A stretch of 35,636 bases of DNA from JBFHDX01 sp041584475 (GCA_041584475.1 JBFHDX010000029.1:1-35636), one strand, 5' to 3'; counted from the first letter of the stretch, positions 1 to 7,366 are shown. The notes: generated by a model from the sequence alone, not told the origin. Numbers and translations: made by a program.

Positions 1-72
1 CAGCTGGGCGTAGAGCGGCCGCGCCTCGAGCGGCGGCGCCTCCTGTTCCGTGCTGTTCCGGGCGATCGCCAT
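1..72 (-). CDS. GntR-family transcriptional regulator, N-terminus only (cut by window edge)
   Basis: Only the first 24 codons are inside the window. Reading leftward from an ATG at 70-72 the frame is open to the edge and ends in ARPLYAQL, the lead-in typical of GntR-family winged-helix regulators (PLYxQL before the first DNA-binding helix). It is divergent from suyAB, and a 22-bp perfect palindrome of the kind FadR-subfamily GntR proteins bind lies in the shared promoter region. The likely role is substrate-responsive control of suyAB and of itself. The family call rests on a very short peptide plus the operator and position, so it is an inference. An alternative ATG at 78-80 is in another frame and gives an arginine-rich peptide, so it was not chosen. 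Confidence 0.5.
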   Translation of the reverse strand, partial: MAIARNSTEQEAPPLEARPLYAQL

Positions 73-92
73 GCCGCCATGATAGCGCGGCG

Positions 93-121
93 TTGACTCC
101 GCACCAAGAGTTATGTCTTAT
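93..121 (+). promoter_or_regulatory. Candidate promoter for suyAB
   Basis: A TTGACT hexamer at 93-98 is followed after 17 bases by TCTTAT at 116-121, a reasonable -35 and a weak -10 element. The -10 lies inside the palindrome at 111-132, so a repressor bound there would block RNA polymerase. The predicted start near 128 would leave a leader of roughly 95 bases before the suyA ATG. Confidence 0.4.
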
Positions 122-132
122 ATAAGACATAA
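111..132. promoter_or_regulatory. 22-bp perfect palindrome, candidate GntR operator
   Basis: The half-site TTATGTCTTAT is followed directly by its reverse complement, giving a perfect 22-bp palindrome centred between 121 and 122. The inner ATGTCTTAT/ATAAGACAT fits the TnGTnnnACnA-like style of operators for FadR-subfamily GntR regulators. It lies between a divergent GntR-like gene and suyAB and overlaps the candidate -10 of suyAB. The symmetry is seen directly; the identity of the binding protein is inferred. Confidence 0.65.
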
Positions 133-224
133 GAATGGACGGCGAGCCGTGGCGCACTCGATCGCGGCGCCGCCCGTCCGCACTCCGGGAAAGGCTTTTC
201 AGCACTCTGACAGGGGGAAGGCAG

Positions 225-509
225 ATGCCTCCGCATTTTCTGGTTCACAACGTCGAGGATTCCGCCGGCGTCGTCGTCGTCGAGGACGCCAAGGCCGGCA
301 TGGAGCTCGAGGGCTGGGTGATGGACACCAACGGTACGGTGCACGTCACCGCGCTCGACGACATTCCGATCGGCCACAAGGTGGCGCTCAAGGACATCGC
401 GAACGGCGAGACGATCCTCAAATACGGCCACGACATCGGCAAGGCAATCGCCGACATCAAGCAGGGCGGCCACGTCCACGTGCACAACGTCAAGACCAAG
501 AGGTGGTGA
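225..509 (+). CDS. suyA: (R)-sulfolactate sulfo-lyase small subunit (SAF domain)
   Basis: This encodes a 94-residue single SAF domain, matching the small subunit of (R)-sulfolactate sulfo-lyase (EC 4.4.1.24), which with SuyB cleaves (R)-3-sulfolactate to pyruvate and bisulfite in the cytoplasm. The family is UxaA-like, in which altronate dehydratase carries the same domain fused to the large one. Visible features are PHFLVHNVED at the start, DDIPIGHKVALKDI in the middle and the terminal HVHVHNVKTKRW, which I recall as a SuyA-type ending. The ATG at 225 was chosen over an in-frame ATG at 135 because it follows AGGGGGAAGG and starts at the conserved region. suyB begins three bases after its stop codon. 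Confidence 0.85.
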   Translation: MPPHFLVHNVEDSAGVVVVEDAKAGMELEGWVMDTNGTVHVTALDDIPIGHKVALKDIANGETILKYGHDIGKAIADIKQGGHVHVHNVKTKRW

Positions 510-511
510 CC

Positions 512-1681
512 ATGTCGCAGCACAAATTCATGGGCTACCGCCGCGAGAACGGCCGCGTCGGTATCCGCAACCACGTCGTCATCCTGCCGCTCGACGATCT
601 CTCGAACGCGGCCTGCGAGGCGGTCGCCAACAACATCAAGGGCACGATGGCGATCCCCCACGCCTATGGGCGGCTGCAGTTCGGGGCGGACCTCGAGCTG
701 CATTTCCGCACCCTCATCGGCACCGGGAGCAACCCCAACGTCGCCGCCGTCATCGTCATCGGCATCGAGCCGGGCTGGACCGGCCGCGTCGTCGACGGCA
801 TCGCCAGGACCGGCAAGCCGGTCGAGGGTTTCGCGATCGAGCGCAACGGCGACCTCAAGACCATCGAGGCGGCTTCGCGCAAGGCCAAGGAGTTCGTCCA
901 CCAGGCCTCCGAGAAGCAGCGCGAGGAGGCCGACATGTCCGAGCTCCGGGTCTCGGTCAAGTGCGGCGAATCGGACACCACCTCGGGCCTCGCCTCCAAC
1001 CCGACGGTCGGCAACTTCATCGACAAGGTCGACCCGCTGGGCGCCTACACATGTTTCGGCGAGACCTCGGAGATCACCGGCGCCGAGATGGTTTGCAAGA
1101 CGCGCGCCAAGACGCCGGAGGCCGGCGAGAAGTTCATGCGCACCTGGGAGGCCTACATGGACGAGGTGATCGAGCCGCACAAGACGTCCGACCTCTCGGA
1201 CAGCCAGCCGACCAAGGGCAATATCGCCGGCGGGCTGACCACGATCGAGGAGAAGGCGTTCGGCAACCTCGAGAAGATCGGCAAGAAGACGCAGTTCGTC
1301 GACGTTCTGGAGCCCGCCGAGGAACCGTCCGCCGGACCCGGTCTCTACTTCATGGACACGTCGTCCGCCGCCGCCGAATGCGTCACCCTGCAGGCCGCCG
1401 CCGGCTTCGTCGTCCACCTGTTCCCGACCGGCCAGGGCAACGTGATCGGCAACCCGATCGAGCCGGTCATCAAGCTGACGGCGAACCCGCGCACGGCGCG
1501 CGAGATGGCGGAGCATATCGACGTCGACGTCTCCGGCATCCTGCGCCGCGAGATGACTCTGGACGAGGCCGGCGACAAGCTCATCGAGATGACGCTGCGC
1601 ACCTGCAACGGCCGGCTCACGGCGGCCGAGGCGCTGGGTCACCGCGAATTCGTGCTGACAAAACTCTACCGCAGCGCCTGA
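512..1681 (+). CDS. suyB: (R)-sulfolactate sulfo-lyase large subunit
   Basis: This 389-residue protein is the large subunit of sulfolactate sulfo-lyase, the iron-dependent lyase that releases bisulfite and pyruvate from (R)-3-sulfolactate. It begins KFMGYRRENGRVGIRNHVV, as UxaA-family large subunits do, and carries SVKCGESDTTSGLASNPTVG, SQPTKGNIAGGLTTIEEKA, GLYFMDTSSAAAE and HLFPTGQGNVIGNPI, then ends GHREFVLTKLYRSA. I recall these blocks from characterised SuyB proteins, and the length fits. The pair of separate small and large subunits also fits SuyAB better than single-chain altronate dehydratase. The ATG at 512 lies three bases after the suyA stop, so the two are co-transcribed. Galactarate or altronate dehydratase is the main alternative, but the hps genes in the same window favour sulfolactate. 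Confidence 0.86.
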   Translation: MSQHKFMGYRRENGRVGIRNHVVILPLDDLSNAACEAVANNIKGTMAIPHAYGRLQFGADLELHFRTLIGTGSNPNVAAVIVIGIEPGWTGRVVDGIARTGKPVEGFAIERNGDLKTIEAASRKAKEFVHQASEKQREEADMSELRVSVKCGESDTTSGLASNPTVGNFIDKVDPLGAYTCFGETSEITGAEMVCKTRAKTPEAGEKFMRTWEAYMDEVIEPHKTSDLSDSQPTKGNIAGGLTTIEEKAFGNLEKIGKKTQFVDVLEPAEEPSAGPGLYFMDTSSAAAECVTLQAAAGFVVHLFPTGQGNVIGNPIEPVIKLTANPRTAREMAEHIDVDVSGILRREMTLDEAGDKLIEMTLRTCNGRLTAAEALGHREFVLTKLYRSA

Positions 1682-1944
1682 GGGCGCGGCCCGATAACGC
1701 CGCCGGCATGGGGCGCAGCCGCTGCGCGACAGGGGCGCGGCGAGTGCGCGCGTGCGCGACCCGGCCGGCGCAGGCACAGCATTGCGGACGGACACTGTAA
1801 GCCGCCGGCGCACCTGCGGGCGCCAAATACACCGTCACTGCTAAATAGAAAAAATCGGTCTTGGGGAAATAATTGTAAAAGTCACTAATCAAAGGAGAGT
1901 TTACGATTCAAATTATCACCATAGAAAAAAATATGTATCGATCA
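1682..1944. other. Gene-free spacer with a sharp GC-to-AT composition change
   Basis: About 335 bases separate suyB from the next small gene. The first part, to about 1830, is GC-rich with only a short hairpin (GCGCAG at 1713-1718, CTGCGC at 1722-1727) and no T run, so there is no convincing terminator. From about 1840 to 2015 the sequence is strongly AT-rich, unlike the surrounding DNA. I see no coding potential with a ribosome site here; the promoter within the AT-rich part is listed separately. Confidence 0.5.
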
Positions 1945-1972
1945 TTGAAAATATTTATGTGAGCGCTATATT
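1945..1972 (+). promoter_or_regulatory. Candidate sigma-70 promoter for the small-gene run
   Basis: TTGAAA at 1945-1950 is separated by 16 bases from TATATT at 1967-1972, inside an AT-rich island. Transcription would start near 1979, about 40 bases before the small gene at 2018. This is one of the best promoter matches in the window. Confidence 0.5.
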
Positions 1973-2017
1973 TTTGTGGGTCAAGAATTTATTCTGTGAT
2001 AATGAAAAGGAAGTCAG

Positions 2018-2161
2018 ATGTCTTTCAAGGAATTCTCCTCTGCGCACAAATCTCAGGGCAAAGTAAGACCCGGGGACAAATCCGGCGAGACGCCGGCCAC
2101 CGATAGGCCGGCCACATCTGACAAGACGCCGGCCGAAGTCGCGCCGGCGCGCAAGTCATAG
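2018..2161 (+). CDS. Small hypothetical protein, 47 residues
   Basis: A short frame begins at an ATG preceded by AAAAGGAAG at a good distance and downstream of a convincing promoter. The product is hydrophilic, beginning MSFKEFSSAHKSQGK, followed by a stretch rich in proline, alanine, threonine, lysine and aspartate (TPATDRPATSDKTPAE). It has no membrane segment or known motif and is probably disordered. Short proteins beginning MSFK-F-SAH occur in alphaproteobacteria as far as I recall, but I know no function. Support comes from the ribosome site, promoter and position at the head of a run of small genes. Confidence 0.5.
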   Translation: MSFKEFSSAHKSQGKVRPGDKSGETPATDRPATSDKTPAEVAPARKS

Positions 2162-2240
2162 CGATCTGAAAGGAGGGGCATTGGTTCCTCTCCGTCAACC
2201 GCGCAACCGGACGACGGGGCCGGCAGCCTGGACGCAGACG

Positions 2241-2645
2241 ATGACGGCACGCACGACCAGGAAGACAGTGACCTTCAGAAGCGCATTCCGCCTAGGCGGT
2301 TTCGATCTTGGCGGTTTCGATGAACTGCTGCCGGCAGGTGCCTATGTCGTGGAAACTGATGAGGAGCCTATGGCTGGCACATCGTTTCCCGCCTACCGGC
2401 GGAAGATGACCGTAATCCACCTGCACACGAGGCCGGGTCATCTTGGCCAGACCCGGCTGTTGACAGTCGATCCGCGCGAACTGGATGCGGCTCTCGAGCG
2501 CGACCGTGCGCTCGCGGAGATTGCGGTCGGCGGTGAGGCCGCTCACGAGTCGCTGCAGGGGAAACGGGAATCGCGACGGCATGAGGCCGATCGCCAAGCC
2601 ATTGATCGAGCCGAATCCGAGGGGATGGTCGGTCAGCGAGGGTAA
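2241..2645 (+). CDS. Conserved alphaproteobacterial hypothetical protein (TTRKTVTF type)
   Basis: The product is 134 residues from the ATG at 2241. It starts MTARTTRKTVTF and carries LPAGAYVVETDEEP, SFPAYRRK, IHLH and LTVDPRELDAALERDRALAE, the signature order of a small hypothetical family common in Rhizobiales and relatives. Function is unknown. Members I recall end soon after the DAAL-RD region, near residue 90-100, so the last 40 or so charged residues may be a frameshifted extension. The codons for GGFDLGGFD show a 15-bp in-frame tandem duplication (2295-2306 repeated at 2310-2321). An ATG at 2181 in the same frame would add 20 unconserved residues and was not used. A 7-bp hairpin (2650-2656 with 2665-2671) follows the stop, without a T run. 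Confidence 0.6.
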   Translation: MTARTTRKTVTFRSAFRLGGFDLGGFDELLPAGAYVVETDEEPMAGTSFPAYRRKMTVIHLHTRPGHLGQTRLLTVDPRELDAALERDRALAEIAVGGEAAHESLQGKRESRRHEADRQAIDRAESEGMVGQRG

Positions 2646-2755
2646 ACCGCTTGCTCCGCGGCGCGAGCAAGTGACTGCGTCGCCAGACGGCTGTCCGAAC
2701 GTGGCAGCGGTCTGATTTACGCGAGGACGGCGCAATTATTCATGGACTAGCGACA

Positions 2756-3067
2756 ATGACAGACGACCCGGTTGAACTCGACGAACACCGCGGCATGGCC
2801 GCTCAGAAAGCGACGGAGATTCGCCGGCAGAGCCTCCGTGACTTCCGGGCCGATCAGGCGGCCCTGCGCCGCCGCCAGGAAGAGCTCGAAGTACTTCTCA
2901 TGGCCGCTCCGGCGGAGACCTGGCCGGAGGCGGCGGCCAAGGCGCAATACCTCATCGAGCTTTTTTCCGCCACGCCGGAAGCCCAGGATCCCCGAAGAAA
3001 AGAGCTCATCGCACACGCGCTCGAGGATTTGAGCCGCCTGTGCAACCGAGCGAAGAAGGTTTTATGA
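2756..3067 (+). CDS. Conserved hypothetical protein (DDPVELDEHRGM type), coiled-coil-like
   Basis: A 103-residue protein starting MTDDPVELDEHRGMAAQKATEIRR. It is mostly helical and charged, with DQAALRRRQEELEVLL in the middle, then AAPAETWPEAAAKAQYLIELF and DPRRKELIAHALEDLSRL. This order is familiar from a widespread alphaproteobacterial hypothetical family of about 100 residues with no known function. No signal peptide or membrane helix is visible, so it is probably cytoplasmic. Its stop codon overlaps the start of the next gene in an ATGA arrangement, so the two are likely translationally coupled. Confidence 0.65.
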   Translation: MTDDPVELDEHRGMAAQKATEIRRQSLRDFRADQAALRRRQEELEVLLMAAPAETWPEAAAKAQYLIELFSATPEAQDPRRKELIAHALEDLSRLCNRAKKVL

Positions 3068-3261
3068 CCATTTCCCGCCCGAAACCCGCGACGAGCGATC
3101 AGTCACCCTGGGACGTCCCCAAGCTTCGCCAGTGCCTCCGCTGCAAGGCGACGTTCTCGAGCAAGTGGTCGGGCGAGCGAATATGCGCGCGCTGCAAGGG
3201 CTCTACCGCCTGGCGGAGCGGCGCACCGCACAGGTCATTTCCGTCCAGCAACCGCCGCTGA
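3064..3261 (+). CDS. Small zinc-ribbon-like protein
   Basis: This 65-residue protein starts at the ATG of an ATGA overlap with the previous stop. It contains CLRC and, 12 residues later, CARC (QCLRCKATFSSKWSGERICARCK), a compact CXXC-X11-CXXC knuckle that should bind zinc. The downstream WRSGAPHRS is also familiar from this family. Function is unknown; nucleic-acid or protein binding is possible. Coupling to the preceding gene suggests that the two products act together or are needed in fixed ratio. Confidence 0.65.
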   Translation: MTISRPKPATSDQSPWDVPKLRQCLRCKATFSSKWSGERICARCKGSTAWRSGAPHRSFPSSNRR

Positions 3262-3502
3262 CGAAGTATCGGCGATCGGCGCCGGGCCCCGTCCGGCGCA
3301 GCCGGATTTCGACCGAATCAGTAAAACGGCCAATGTTCAGAAATATAAAAAGAAAAATACAAGCGGCCAACGGTATAAAATAATTGGCAGATCCGCACAT
3401 AACTTGCACGAGAAAAATAAAATGTATGAGAATTTTTGTTTTTATGGTAAGTTCGAAAATACAAAGGGGGAAAATGGTTTTCCCTGAACCGAGGAAATTC
3501 AA

Positions 3503-3853
3503 ATGAACGTTCCCGAATGGCTGAAACCCGCATTCCTGGGCGCGATCGCCGGTGCCATCGCACTCGCCATCGTCGGCTTCTCCTGGGGTGGCTGGATGAC
3601 TGATGCGGCAGCGCAAAAGCTTGCGTCGGACCACGCGCGGATGGAGGTCGTCGCCGCCCTCGTGCCGATCTGCATCGAGCAGTCGAAACAGGATCCGCAG
3701 GTCGGCGAGACGATTGCCGAACTGAAGGAGGTCAACAGCTATCAGCGCGCCAACGTGCTCATGGCAGCCGGCTGGGCCACAATGCCGGGCTCCAGCGATC
3801 CCAATCGCGGCGTCGCGAATGCATGCGTGGAGCAACTCGAGGGGCAGTTCTAG
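3503..3853 (+). CDS. Conserved hypothetical single-pass membrane protein (MNVPEWLKP type)
   Basis: The product is 116 residues: MNVPEWLKPAFLGAIAGAI, then a hydrophobic helix to about residue 30, then a soluble domain with VVAALVPICIEQSKQDPQ and SYQRANVLMAAGWATMPGSSDPNRGVANACVEQL. Two cysteines, in the ICIEQ and ACVEQ segments, could form a disulfide if the domain is periplasmic. I recall this as a common alphaproteobacterial family of unknown function. The ATG at 3503 follows GAGGAAATTCAA and an AT-rich stretch (about 3330-3500) that probably holds its promoter. Confidence 0.7.
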   Translation: MNVPEWLKPAFLGAIAGAIALAIVGFSWGGWMTDAAAQKLASDHARMEVVAALVPICIEQSKQDPQVGETIAELKEVNSYQRANVLMAAGWATMPGSSDPNRGVANACVEQLEGQF

Positions 3854-4017
3854 CCGCTTCGACCCCCCCGGCCGGGGGGCATGCGCTGCAAGCCTTGCCG
3901 GCGCCGATTTCGGTGCCGGCACCGGCAGAGCGATCAGATCCTCGCACGGAACCGCGTGCGCTGCGCGTGCGGGCGACGCGGTTGCGATGCTACCCGCCCG
4001 GTCTTGGAACGGCTGCC

Positions 4018-4263
4018 ATGGCAGGACTCTACCCCAAGTTCCGGAATGACCGCGCGGTCCCAGAGATCCGTGTCGGAGCACGGGAATTCAACTGCATAGG
4101 CGCGTCACCGCCGCACGACCATCCGCACATCTATATCGACATGGGCGACCAGGACTCGATCCTCTGCCCGTACTGCGCCACGCGCTACCGCTTCGATCCC
4201 CGACTGGGCCCGTTCGAGGCCGACCCGGCGGACTGCGTGTTCGTCGATCGCGACCGGGACTAG
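4018..4263 (+). CDS. CHCC-type zinc-finger domain protein (NDUFS6-like)
   Basis: From the ATG at 4018 the product has 81 residues. It carries FNCIG, then PPHDHPHIYIDMG, then LCPYCATRY, the Cys-His-Cys-Cys arrangement of the zf-CHCC domain found in the NDUFS6 accessory subunit of complex I and in small bacterial proteins. Binding of one zinc ion is expected. The frame is open much further upstream, but homology only starts near PKFRNDRAVPEIRV, so this start is preferred; no strong ribosome site is visible. It converges on a metallopeptidase gene that also has zinc ribbons; similar pairs occur elsewhere, as far as I recall. Confidence 0.65.
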   Translation: MAGLYPKFRNDRAVPEIRVGAREFNCIGASPPHDHPHIYIDMGDQDSILCPYCATRYRFDPRLGPFEADPADCVFVDRDRD

Positions 4264-4301
4264 ACGGTCGGTCGGCGCCGTGCCACGGGCGCTGCGTCGC
4301 C

Positions 4302-5372
4302 TCACGGCCTGCGCCCGTGTATGAGGCCGTGGACGAAACGCAACTTGCCGATCACCGCCGGCGCAAGGACGAAGGGATAGAGATCCGGCTGGCCCATGCT
4401 GTGATTGAGGCTGTTGACCGCATAGGTGACCGGCAGCCAGGCCTCGACCAGCGCATCGAAGTCACCCTGGCGATAAGGATCGAAATCGGACTCCATCTTG
4501 AGTACGGGATGGCGGCCGGCCTTGGGATGGATCCGCAGGCCGAAAAAAACCGCCGTTTCCAGCGTATCGACGATGTGCAGAAAATGCGCCCAGGTCTCGG
4601 CGAAATCTTCCCAGGGGTGGGCGCTGGCATAGCCGCTGACGTAGCGCTCCTGCCAGTCCGGTGGCGGGCCGCGCGTGTAATGCGTGTCCAGCGCGGCACC
4701 GTAGTCGCGGCGCTCGTCACCGAACATCTCGCGGAAGGCCTGATGCCAGACGCCGTCCCGGACCAGCCGCTCCCAATAGTGGTGGCCGCTCTCGTGACGG
4801 AAATGGCCGAGCAGCGTGCGATAGGGCTCCGCCATGTCGCGGCGGTGGCGTTCGCGCTCGGCGTCGTCGGCCTCGGCGATGTCGATGGTGATCAGCCCCT
4901 GGGCGTGGCCGGTCACGATGTTCGGGCCTTCCTGAAACGTCGCGCCCGAGCCGGCGAGGAAATCGAAGGCAAGGCCGTTCTCGGCGTCGTCGAACTTGCT
5001 CACGAGCGGCAGGCCGAGGCGCAACAGACCGTAGACGAGACGGTGCTTGGCCGTCTCGAGGCGCTGCCACAGCAGCAGGTTATCGCCCTCTGCGAGATTG
5101 GGTATCGTCCGGTTTAGACGGCAGGCGCGGCAGAATGCATCCGCCGCGTCCGCCGGGACCAGCCAGTTGCAGGCATCGTGGTCGGCGTTCGCGCAGAATC
5201 GGACAGACCGGTCAGGGTCGGCCAGGGCACGCCAGCTGTCGGCGCCGTCTTCGATCAGGGCGCTCAGCATGGTTTGATCGGGCAGGTAACCGAGCACGTG
5301 CCCGCAACGCTCGCACTGCGTGTTGTCGAAATACAGCAGCTGGCCGCAATGCTGGCACTCGAACAGCCTCAC
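4302..5372 (-). CDS. Putative zinc-binding metallopeptidase with N-terminal zinc ribbon
   Basis: A 356-residue protein. The N-terminus (RLFECQHCGQLLYFDN, QCERCG) and a second pair of cysteines (FCRACR) form zinc-ribbon elements. The catalytic domain has HFRHESGHHYWE, containing the HExxH zinc-protease motif, and later AHPWEDFAETWAHFLHIVDTLETA, whose E and H residues probably complete the site. This matches the putative zinc-binding metallopeptidase family. Substrates are unknown. A GTG start at 5370-5372 is chosen because conservation begins at RLFEC; an ATG 58 codons upstream (5546) adds a non-conserved stretch. No signal peptide is visible, so it is likely cytoplasmic. Confidence 0.75.
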   Translation of the reverse strand: MRLFECQHCGQLLYFDNTQCERCGHVLGYLPDQTMLSALIEDGADSWRALADPDRSVRFCANADHDACNWLVPADAADAFCRACRLNRTIPNLAEGDNLLLWQRLETAKHRLVYGLLRLGLPLVSKFDDAENGLAFDFLAGSGATFQEGPNIVTGHAQGLITIDIAEADDAERERHRRDMAEPYRTLLGHFRHESGHHYWERLVRDGVWHQAFREMFGDERRDYGAALDTHYTRGPPPDWQERYVSGYASAHPWEDFAETWAHFLHIVDTLETAVFFGLRIHPKAGRHPVLKMESDFDPYRQGDFDALVEAWLPVTYAVNSLNHSMGQPDLYPFVLAPAVIGKLRFVHGLIHGRRP

Positions 5373-5642
5373 GTCGTGTGCCGGCGCTTCGATCTGAGGG
5401 ACGCCATCGTTCTCGATCGCTCCTGTTTGACGGCCCAGCGGCTGCGTGCATGCGGACCCCGGCCTCAGGGTATGGCAGGTTTGCCGGCCATCGGCAAGGT
5501 CGGGTCCGGCGCGGCGCATGCGGTCCTGGCGACCAATGATGGGCAAAAATTAGCAGAGACTAATATAGTGATGCCGGCCTGCCTCAGAAAGGCGTCCGAC
5601 GGATTGCGTCGGCATTTCCGCGCCCAACCCTGCACGCTGTAT

Positions 5643-5685
5643 GCCGCGGGTGCACTGGGTCTGCCGGCGCCGCATCTGTTCAATG
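5643..5685. repeat. Intergenic repeat, copy A
   Basis: A 43-bp segment starting GCCGCGG and ending CGGCGCCGCATCTGTTCAATG minus its first base. Against copy B at 5757-5799 the last 21 bases and the first 7 are identical, and the middle varies without length change. It is not inside a gene. Confidence 0.6.
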
Positions 5686-5756
5686 ACCGATCGGCGATCG
5701 CCGCTCGGACAAGCTGGCCACTGCGGGTCTGCGCGATCCGGGCCGGCCCCGTGAAC

Positions 5757-5799
5757 GCCGCGGCGACACTGGCCGAATCGGCGCCGCATCTGTTCAATG
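5757..5799. repeat. Intergenic repeat, copy B
   Basis: Same length and ends as copy A, 114 bp downstream of it in the same orientation. The shared tail reads CGCCGCATCTGTTCAATG. It lies about 85 bp upstream of the MFS transporter start. Confidence 0.6.
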
Positions 5800-5884
5800 T
5801 ATCCCCCTTCTCCCTGCCGCGCGGGACGCCGCCGCGTGCATCGAATCCTGTACGCGCGGCCGGGGCGTCCGTTACTCTTCGGCC

Positions 5885-7258
5885 ATGAATTCGCCGCTCG
5901 CCGACCACCGCTTTCGCCGGCTGTACGCCGCGCAGGTGATCGCGCTCGCCGGCACCGGGCTCTCCAGCGTTGCCCTGGCGCTGCTCGCCTACGACCTTGC
6001 CGGCGGCAGCGCCGGCGCCGTCCTCGGCACGGCGCTCGCGCTCAAGATGGTCGCCTATGTCGGCATCGCCCCGATCGTCGGCGCCATCGCTCACCGCCTG
6101 CCACGCCGGCGGCTGCTGATCCTGCTCGACGTCGCGCGCGCCGGCTTCGTCGCCTGCCTGCCCTTCGTCGACGAGGTCTGGCAGGTCTATCTCCTGATCT
6201 TCCTGCTCAACGCCGCCTCGGCCGGCTTCACGCCGACCTTCCAGGCGACGATCCCGGACCTGCTGACGGGCGAGCGGCGCTACACGCGGGCGCTGTCCCT
6301 GTCGCGGCTCGCCTACGACCTCGAGACCCTGCTGAGCCCGATGCTCGCGGCCGCCGCACTGACGCTGCTCGGCTACCACGCTCTGTTCGCCGCCAACGCG
6401 CTCGCCTTCCTCGCCTCGGCGCTGCTCGTCTTCTCCGTGACGCTGCCGGCGCCGCGGCCGATGGAGCTTGCGCCCGGACTCCGGCACAGGCTGACCTTCG
6501 GGATCCGGGCCTATATCCGGACGCCGCGGCTCGGCGGGCTGCTGGCGCTGTCGCTCGCGGTCGCGGCGGCCGGCGCCATGGTGATCGTCAATACGGTCGT
6601 CCTCGTCCGCGACCGTCTCGCCGGCTCCGACGCCGACACCGCGCTCGCCTTCGCCGCCGCCGGCGCCGGGTCGATGGTCGTCGCGCTTGCGCTGCCGCGC
6701 CTGCTCGACCGCATGCCCGACCGGCCGCCGATGCTGGCCGGCGGCCTGCTGCTCGGCGGCGGCCTGCTGCTCGGGCCCGCGGCGGGCGACTTCTCGGCGC
6801 TGCTCGTGCTGTGGTTCGTGCTCGGCGTCGGCTCCTCGCTCGTGCAGACGCCGGCGGGGCGGCTGCTCCGCCGCTCGGCGCACGAGGCCGGCCGGCCGGC
6901 GATCTATGCGGCGCAGTTCGCGCTGTCGCACGCCTGCTGGCTGATCGCCTACCCGCTGGCGGGCTGGTTCGGCGTCGCCTTCGGCATGGCGACCGCGTTC
7001 GTCGTGCTTGCGCTCGTCGCGCTGGCGGCGACCGCGGCGGCCGTCCTGCTCTGGCCGGCCGGCGATCGCGTCGAGCTCGATCACGCGCACCCGGCGATGG
7101 CGCACGAGCACCTGCATACCCATGACGAGCACCACCGCCACGAGCACGAGGGGTGGGAAGGGCCGGAACCGCACCGCCACCCGCACCGCCACGTGCCCGT
7201 GCGGCACAGCCATGCCTTCATCATCGACTTGCACCATCCGCTGTGGCCGCGCGGCTGA
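5885..7258 (+). CDS. MFS transporter with histidine-rich C-terminal tail
   Basis: A 457-residue major facilitator protein with about 12 hydrophobic helices, starting MNSPLADHRFRRLYAAQVIALAGTGLS. After the last helix, near residue 400, there is a cytoplasmic tail of about 56 residues with 18 histidines (for example HEHLHTHDEHHRHEHE and PHRHPHRH). His-rich tails of this sort occur in NreB-type nickel exporters of the MFS and usually bind Ni, Co or Zn ions. Export of a transition metal is therefore the likeliest role, but this is inference; metal-unrelated efflux remains possible. The ATG follows no strong ribosome site; the next downstream ATG would cut into helix 2. Confidence 0.75.
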   Translation: MNSPLADHRFRRLYAAQVIALAGTGLSSVALALLAYDLAGGSAGAVLGTALALKMVAYVGIAPIVGAIAHRLPRRRLLILLDVARAGFVACLPFVDEVWQVYLLIFLLNAASAGFTPTFQATIPDLLTGERRYTRALSLSRLAYDLETLLSPMLAAAALTLLGYHALFAANALAFLASALLVFSVTLPAPRPMELAPGLRHRLTFGIRAYIRTPRLGGLLALSLAVAAAGAMVIVNTVVLVRDRLAGSDADTALAFAAAGAGSMVVALALPRLLDRMPDRPPMLAGGLLLGGGLLLGPAAGDFSALLVLWFVLGVGSSLVQTPAGRLLRRSAHEAGRPAIYAAQFALSHACWLIAYPLAGWFGVAFGMATAFVVLALVALAATAAAVLLWPAGDRVELDHAHPAMAHEHLHTHDEHHRHEHEGWEGPEPHRHPHRHVPVRHSHAFIIDLHHPLWPRG

Positions 7259-7291
7259 ACGAACGGTGCGGACACGTGCAAACAACAGGAA

Positions 7292-7323
7292 ACCGGGCTG
7301 CCCGCGGGGAGGGGCAGCCCGGT
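7292..7323. terminator. Hairpin between convergent genes, probable terminator
   Basis: A perfect 12-bp stem (ACCGGGCTGCCC at 7292-7303 pairing with 7312-7323) encloses an 8-base loop. It lies between the end of the MFS gene and the end of the fasciclin gene. On the minus strand the stem is followed by TTCCTGTTGTTT, a T-rich tract, so it best fits termination of the fasciclin transcript, possibly of both. Confidence 0.65.
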
Positions 7324-7366
7324 CCGTGTCGCCGCGTGGCGGCGCGAAGTGCGTCCTGACGGAACG

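Larger units (their letters stand above)
5373..5884. other. Divergent intergenic region with two copies of a short repeat
   Basis: Just over 500 bases lie between the divergent metallopeptidase and MFS genes. No gene with a credible start is seen; the open frames here are by-products of high GC. The main content is two copies of a 43-bp repeat 114 bp apart, listed separately. Promoters for both flanking genes should lie here but no clear -35/-10 pair stands out. Confidence 0.5.

Noticed and set aside
225..1681. Altronate or galactarate dehydratase for the UxaA-family pair
   Set aside because: The separate short SAF subunit, the 389-residue large subunit and remembered SuyB blocks fit sulfolactate sulfo-lyase, and hpsN is in the same window. 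The alternative is not fully excluded.
1713..1727. Terminator after suyB
   Set aside because: Only a 6-bp stem with a 3-base loop and no T run, so it is within what chance gives in this GC-rich stretch.
5373..5546. N-terminal extension of the metallopeptidase to an ATG at 5546
   Set aside because: The 58 extra residues have no family similarity and precede the conserved RLFECQHCG start at a GTG.
5465..7285. A 606-codon frame on the minus strand across the MFS gene
   Set aside because: It is extremely rich in R, G, E and Q, without domains, and is antisense to a clear 12-helix transporter.
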